DNA of 8,522 nucleotides from assembly GCA_937922175.1 (NCBI GenBank), contig CAKZUU010000440.1:1-8522 (forward strand), in the 5' to 3' direction. The notes under the pieces were generated by a model that was given only the letters and a program-made list of their open reading frames with translations, made no database searches and was not told where the DNA came from. This document shows positions 6,388-8,522 of this stretch, piece after piece; the first letter of the stretch is position 1; each line of letters opens with the position of its first letter. A program made the translations under genes and the position numbers. This stretch comes from an uncultured Gemmataceae bacterium (lineage in GTDB: Bacteria; Planctomycetota; Planctomycetia; Gemmatales; Gemmataceae).

Positions 6388-7326
6388 GGGAGCCGTCACC
6401 TCCATCCATTCCAGCCGGCGAGGGTGACGAAAACGAATGCGGTGGGCGTGAAGTGCTTGTCGGCTCAGCAACGTCGCGTCATCTTCCGGCGAGATCGTCC
6501 CCGAGGGAGCCAGGTCGGAGAGCATCACTCGATCACGCCCGCCGTATGCTTTGTCCGCGAGGATTGGGCAACCGACGCTGGCGAGATGCACGCGAATCTG
6601 GTGAGTGCGTCCGGTTTTCGGCAAAACCCGGCAAAAGGTATACCCTCGAAACCGCTCGACCACTTCGTAAAATGTGCAGGCGTCTTTGGCATCCTCGTCG
6701 TCTTCGTCCTCGGCAATCGCCATCTTCTCCCTCACGCTGGGGTGTCTCACAATGGCCGCTTCGATGTAATCACTGTCGCGATCCAGAACGCCGGCCGTGA
6801 TGGCCAGATACTCCTTGAACATCCGACGTTGCTCGAACAACGACGCGAGCTCGCGGTGAGTGGTTTCCTCTTTGGCAACGAGAATCACGCCGCTGGTATC
6901 GCGGTCGAGTCGATGGACGATGCCTGGCCGATAGTCGCCGTTGACTCGGCTCAGCTGTTGGAAGCGAAATTGCAAAGCGTTCACGAGCGTCCCCGACCAA
7001 TTCCCCTTGGCGGGGTGCACGACCATCCCGGCCGGTTTGTTGATCACCGCCAAGTTATCATCCTCATAGAGGACGTCCAGCGGGATGTCTTCAGGTTTGG
7101 GTGGACCATGCGTCGGTTGGTCGAGCCGGACGCGAATGACATCGCCGGTACGAACTCGGTAACTCGCCTTGGTCGATTCGCCATTGACGGTCACCGCTTG
7201 AGCATCGATGGCGCGACGAATCAGCGATCGGCTGACTTCGGGTAATTGTTGAGTGAGAAACTGATCCAAACGCACCGCCTCGCCGCGGACTCGCGCGAGA
7301 ATCTCAATCGTGTCCGAAGATGCCAT
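6328..7326 (-). CDS. RluA-family 23S rRNA pseudouridine synthase (RluD-like)
   Basis: This 332-residue enzyme converts specific uridines in RNA to pseudouridine. An N-terminal S4 RNA-binding domain covers about 17-66 (VRLDQFLTQQLPEVSRSLIRR, then VTVNG). The catalytic domain holds NKPAGMVVHPA 96-106, the signature HRLDRDTSG 138-146 with catalytic Asp141, and GRTHQIRVHLA 239-249. S4 plus this domain at about 330 residues fits RluD, which modifies the helix-69 stem-loop of 23S rRNA, but the target cannot be fixed from sequence alone, so no symbol is given. An acidic insert EDEDDEDAKDA (206-216) lies between conserved segments. The ATG at 7326 has only a weak upstream purine stretch. The gene starts 92 bases after the helical-repeat protein on the same strand, with no clear terminator between, suggesting co-transcription. 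Its 3' end overlaps the DUF486 gene. Confidence 0.94.
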   Translation of the reverse strand: MASSDTIEILARVRGEAVRLDQFLTQQLPEVSRSLIRRAIDAQAVTVNGESTKASYRVRTGDVIRVRLDQPTHGPPKPEDIPLDVLYEDDNLAVINKPAGMVVHPAKGNWSGTLVNALQFRFQQLSRVNGDYRPGIVHRLDRDTSGVILVAKEETTHRELASLFEQRRMFKEYLAITAGVLDRDSDYIEAAIVRHPSVREKMAIAEDEDDEDAKDACTFYEVVERFRGYTFCRVLPKTGRTHQIRVHLASVGCPILADKAYGGRDRVMLSDLAPSGTISPEDDATLLSRQALHAHRIRFRHPRRLEWMEVTAPLPMDFSRVLDALRRFRRPR

Positions 7327-7418
7327 GCCCGAGTGGTGCCGAAAAAGCTCCCCAATCTAGACCTCCGAACATTCCCAAGGGCGCCTGTCAGATGACCGTT
7401 CGGGCAGCCGCCGACGCA

Positions 7419-8453
7419 CTAGTTGCCGGTCTTAGGCGGTGCCTTGGGATCGCCGGGCGGTTCCGATTTGTTCCCAGATGGAGCCGAGTCGCTCGTCGGC
7501 CCCGGCGAATTCGATTGTTCCGCAGGTTTGGACCCGCCTTTCTTTTCGTCGACCGGCTTGACCTGGGGAGGGTCAGCCGACGCCGGTTTGGCTGGCTCCG
7601 CTCCCGACGACGGGGGTGGTGCCGGCGGTACGAGGGGGGACCCTGTCGCTGACGAAGCGTTCGGCGTGGCCGACTTCGGCGTCGGTTCCGACGGTGCGGG
7701 CGGCGGGAGCAGCGGTCGACTCTCGCTCGTCCCTTGCGGGGCAGGCTCGCCACCGGGTGTGCCTGGTTTGGGTTTTTCATCCGCCACGCGATAACGCTTC
7801 GCTAAATCCTCATAAAACCTTTTGATTTTATCGCGGTTTTCCCGAATGGACTTGGCCCGATCGGCCCCGGCTCGACCCTCGGGACTTTCCGGAAACTGTG
7901 AGGCCACCTTGTCGTACCATTCCAACGCCGTCTCGAGACTGCCACGGGTTTCACGAGAATCGGACCCCGGCACGCCGACCAGCGATTCTTCCGCCTTGCC
8001 GGCTGACAACAGGGATTCACGACGTAGCGCATCGTCATCGCGTGATTCTTCGGCGAGTTCTCGGTATAGGTCTCGACCACGCTCGATATTTTCGATCGCC
8101 TTGGTCCGCTGCAAATCCGCACCGAGTTGGTTCAAACCTTCATTCAAGAGCAACCGCGCGAGTTGCGCTTTGGCCATTCGGCCCACAATATTGCCACGAT
8201 GGGCCTCCATGAGGGCATCAAGGTCAGAGGCGGACATTGCTAACTCTAACTGTTTCCATGCTGCTGCTCGGTTTTTCAGCGAGGCCTCTCTGTAATACCG
8301 CCAGGCAACAATCAATATGATGACCAGGACAACCACGCCGACGCCCAGCCAGAGGGTGGATGTGGGGCTTTCCCCGTCGGCGCCTTTCCACCAGCGAGCT
8401 AAGCGATCCGCCAATTCGTTTTTTTCCAATTGTTTTCGTTGCTCGGCCTTCAT
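7419..8453 (-). CDS. Membrane-anchored helical-repeat (TPR-like) protein with proline-rich tail
   Basis: The 344-residue protein has a short charged N-terminus (MKAEQRKQLEKNELADRLARW), one membrane helix at about 34-51 and then an extracytoplasmic helical region to about 222. Patterns such as ALEWYDKVASQFPESPEGRAGA and MAKAQLARLLLNEGL resemble tetratricopeptide helices, as in YfgM-like envelope proteins. Residues 223-344 are a low-complexity tail rich in Pro, Ser, Ala, Gly and Lys without hydrophobic segments, likely disordered and reaching into the periplasm or toward the wall. The start is ATG at 8453, which has AGGAG eight bases upstream. The frame stays open to the window edge, but those upstream residues (APAAAAGATAP...) have no ribosome site. 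Function is unknown: protein-protein interaction or envelope assembly is a guess from architecture. It is probably the first visible gene of an operon with the pseudouridine synthase. Confidence 0.8.
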   Translation of the reverse strand: MKAEQRKQLEKNELADRLARWWKGADGESPTSTLWLGVGVVVLVIILIVAWRYYREASLKNRAAAWKQLELAMSASDLDALMEAHRGNIVGRMAKAQLARLLLNEGLNQLGADLQRTKAIENIERGRDLYRELAEESRDDDALRRESLLSAGKAEESLVGVPGSDSRETRGSLETALEWYDKVASQFPESPEGRAGADRAKSIRENRDKIKRFYEDLAKRYRVADEKPKPGTPGGEPAPQGTSESRPLLPPPAPSEPTPKSATPNASSATGSPLVPPAPPPSSGAEPAKPASADPPQVKPVDEKKGGSKPAEQSNSPGPTSDSAPSGNKSEPPGDPKAPPKTGN

Positions 8454-8461
8454 GCGCGACA

Positions 8462-8466
8462 CTCCT
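8462..8466 (-). promoter_or_regulatory. Shine-Dalgarno for the helical-repeat protein
   Basis: On the minus strand AGGAG lies eight bases before the ATG at 8453. It supports that codon over the upstream in-frame ATG at 8516. Confidence 0.65.
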
Positions 8467-8522
8467 GTCGGGGCGGTCGCTCCAGCCGCAGCCGCCGGTG
8501 CCAGGATCGGAACCATCAGCGT

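Noticed and set aside
6012..6800. A 262-codon plus-strand frame covering the DUF486 gene and part of the synthase.
   Set aside because: It is out of frame with the clear DUF486 protein and continues into antisense of the synthase; the product is Arg/Gly-rich with no domain.
6424..7245. A 273-codon plus-strand frame antisense to the pseudouridine synthase.
   Set aside because: The minus strand encodes complete S4 and RluA motifs. The plus-strand product shows no domain and is a mirror of that gene's codon bias.
7388..7780. A 130-codon Arg-rich frame on the minus strand within the helical-repeat gene.
   Set aside because: It is the +1 frame of the proline-rich tail; Pro/Ala-rich coding in GC-rich DNA yields such Arg-rich shadows.
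8454..8516. Upstream start (ATG 8516) for the helical-repeat protein.
   Set aside because: The AGGAG at 8462-8466 serves the ATG at 8453, and the protein then begins with the charged stretch I expect for this family. The upstream stretch could also be the end of an unseen gene.

Overview
The window looks like chromosomal DNA of a planctomycete, probably from the Gemmata group, with an estimated GC content in the high fifties. The clearest sign is a protein-kinase-like protein with the N-terminal module typical of planctomycetal Ser/Thr kinases (a 'SGL(I/L)..xxQL ... LTPFQADRIL' helical segment ahead of the ATP loop). A membrane-anchored helical-repeat protein starting MKAEQRKQLEKNELADRL also resembles proteins I associate with that phylum. 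The assignment rests on protein style only; there is no rRNA or other marker gene.

Layout, left to right. Positions 1-569 (minus) hold most of a DUF6580-type membrane protein cut by the window edge. A 79-base divergent gap separates it from a RecD2-type SF1 DNA helicase (649-2931, plus). Next is a protein-kinase-fold protein (3087-4754, plus) that lacks the catalytic aspartate and carries a C-terminal membrane anchor. An exported parvulin-type prolyl isomerase follows (4942-5913, plus; TTG start with a strong ribosome binding site) and ends in a clear intrinsic terminator. A small DUF486 membrane protein (5989-6387, plus; GTG start) begins 16 bases after the terminator U-tract. Its 3' end overlaps by 60 bases the convergent RluA-family pseudouridine synthase (6328-7326, minus). 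The synthase lies downstream of the membrane-anchored helical-repeat protein with a proline-rich tail (7419-8453, minus).

The genes do not form one pathway. They are mostly housekeeping or envelope genes: DNA repair, rRNA modification, periplasmic folding and small membrane proteins. The kinase-like gene and the isomerase run in the same direction and could share transcription up to the terminator. The two right-hand minus-strand genes are probably an operon.

I found no CRISPR array, mobile element, tRNA, rRNA or phage gene, and no gap above 300 bases. The most interesting item is the predicted pseudokinase: Leu replaces the HRD aspartate, Gln replaces the expected alpha-C glutamate, yet the Gly-loop, Lys and DFG are intact, and it ends in a tail anchor instead of a sensor domain. 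Four of the most obvious long reading frames have start sites that should be moved downstream on ribosome-binding-site, terminator-placement and family-similarity grounds.
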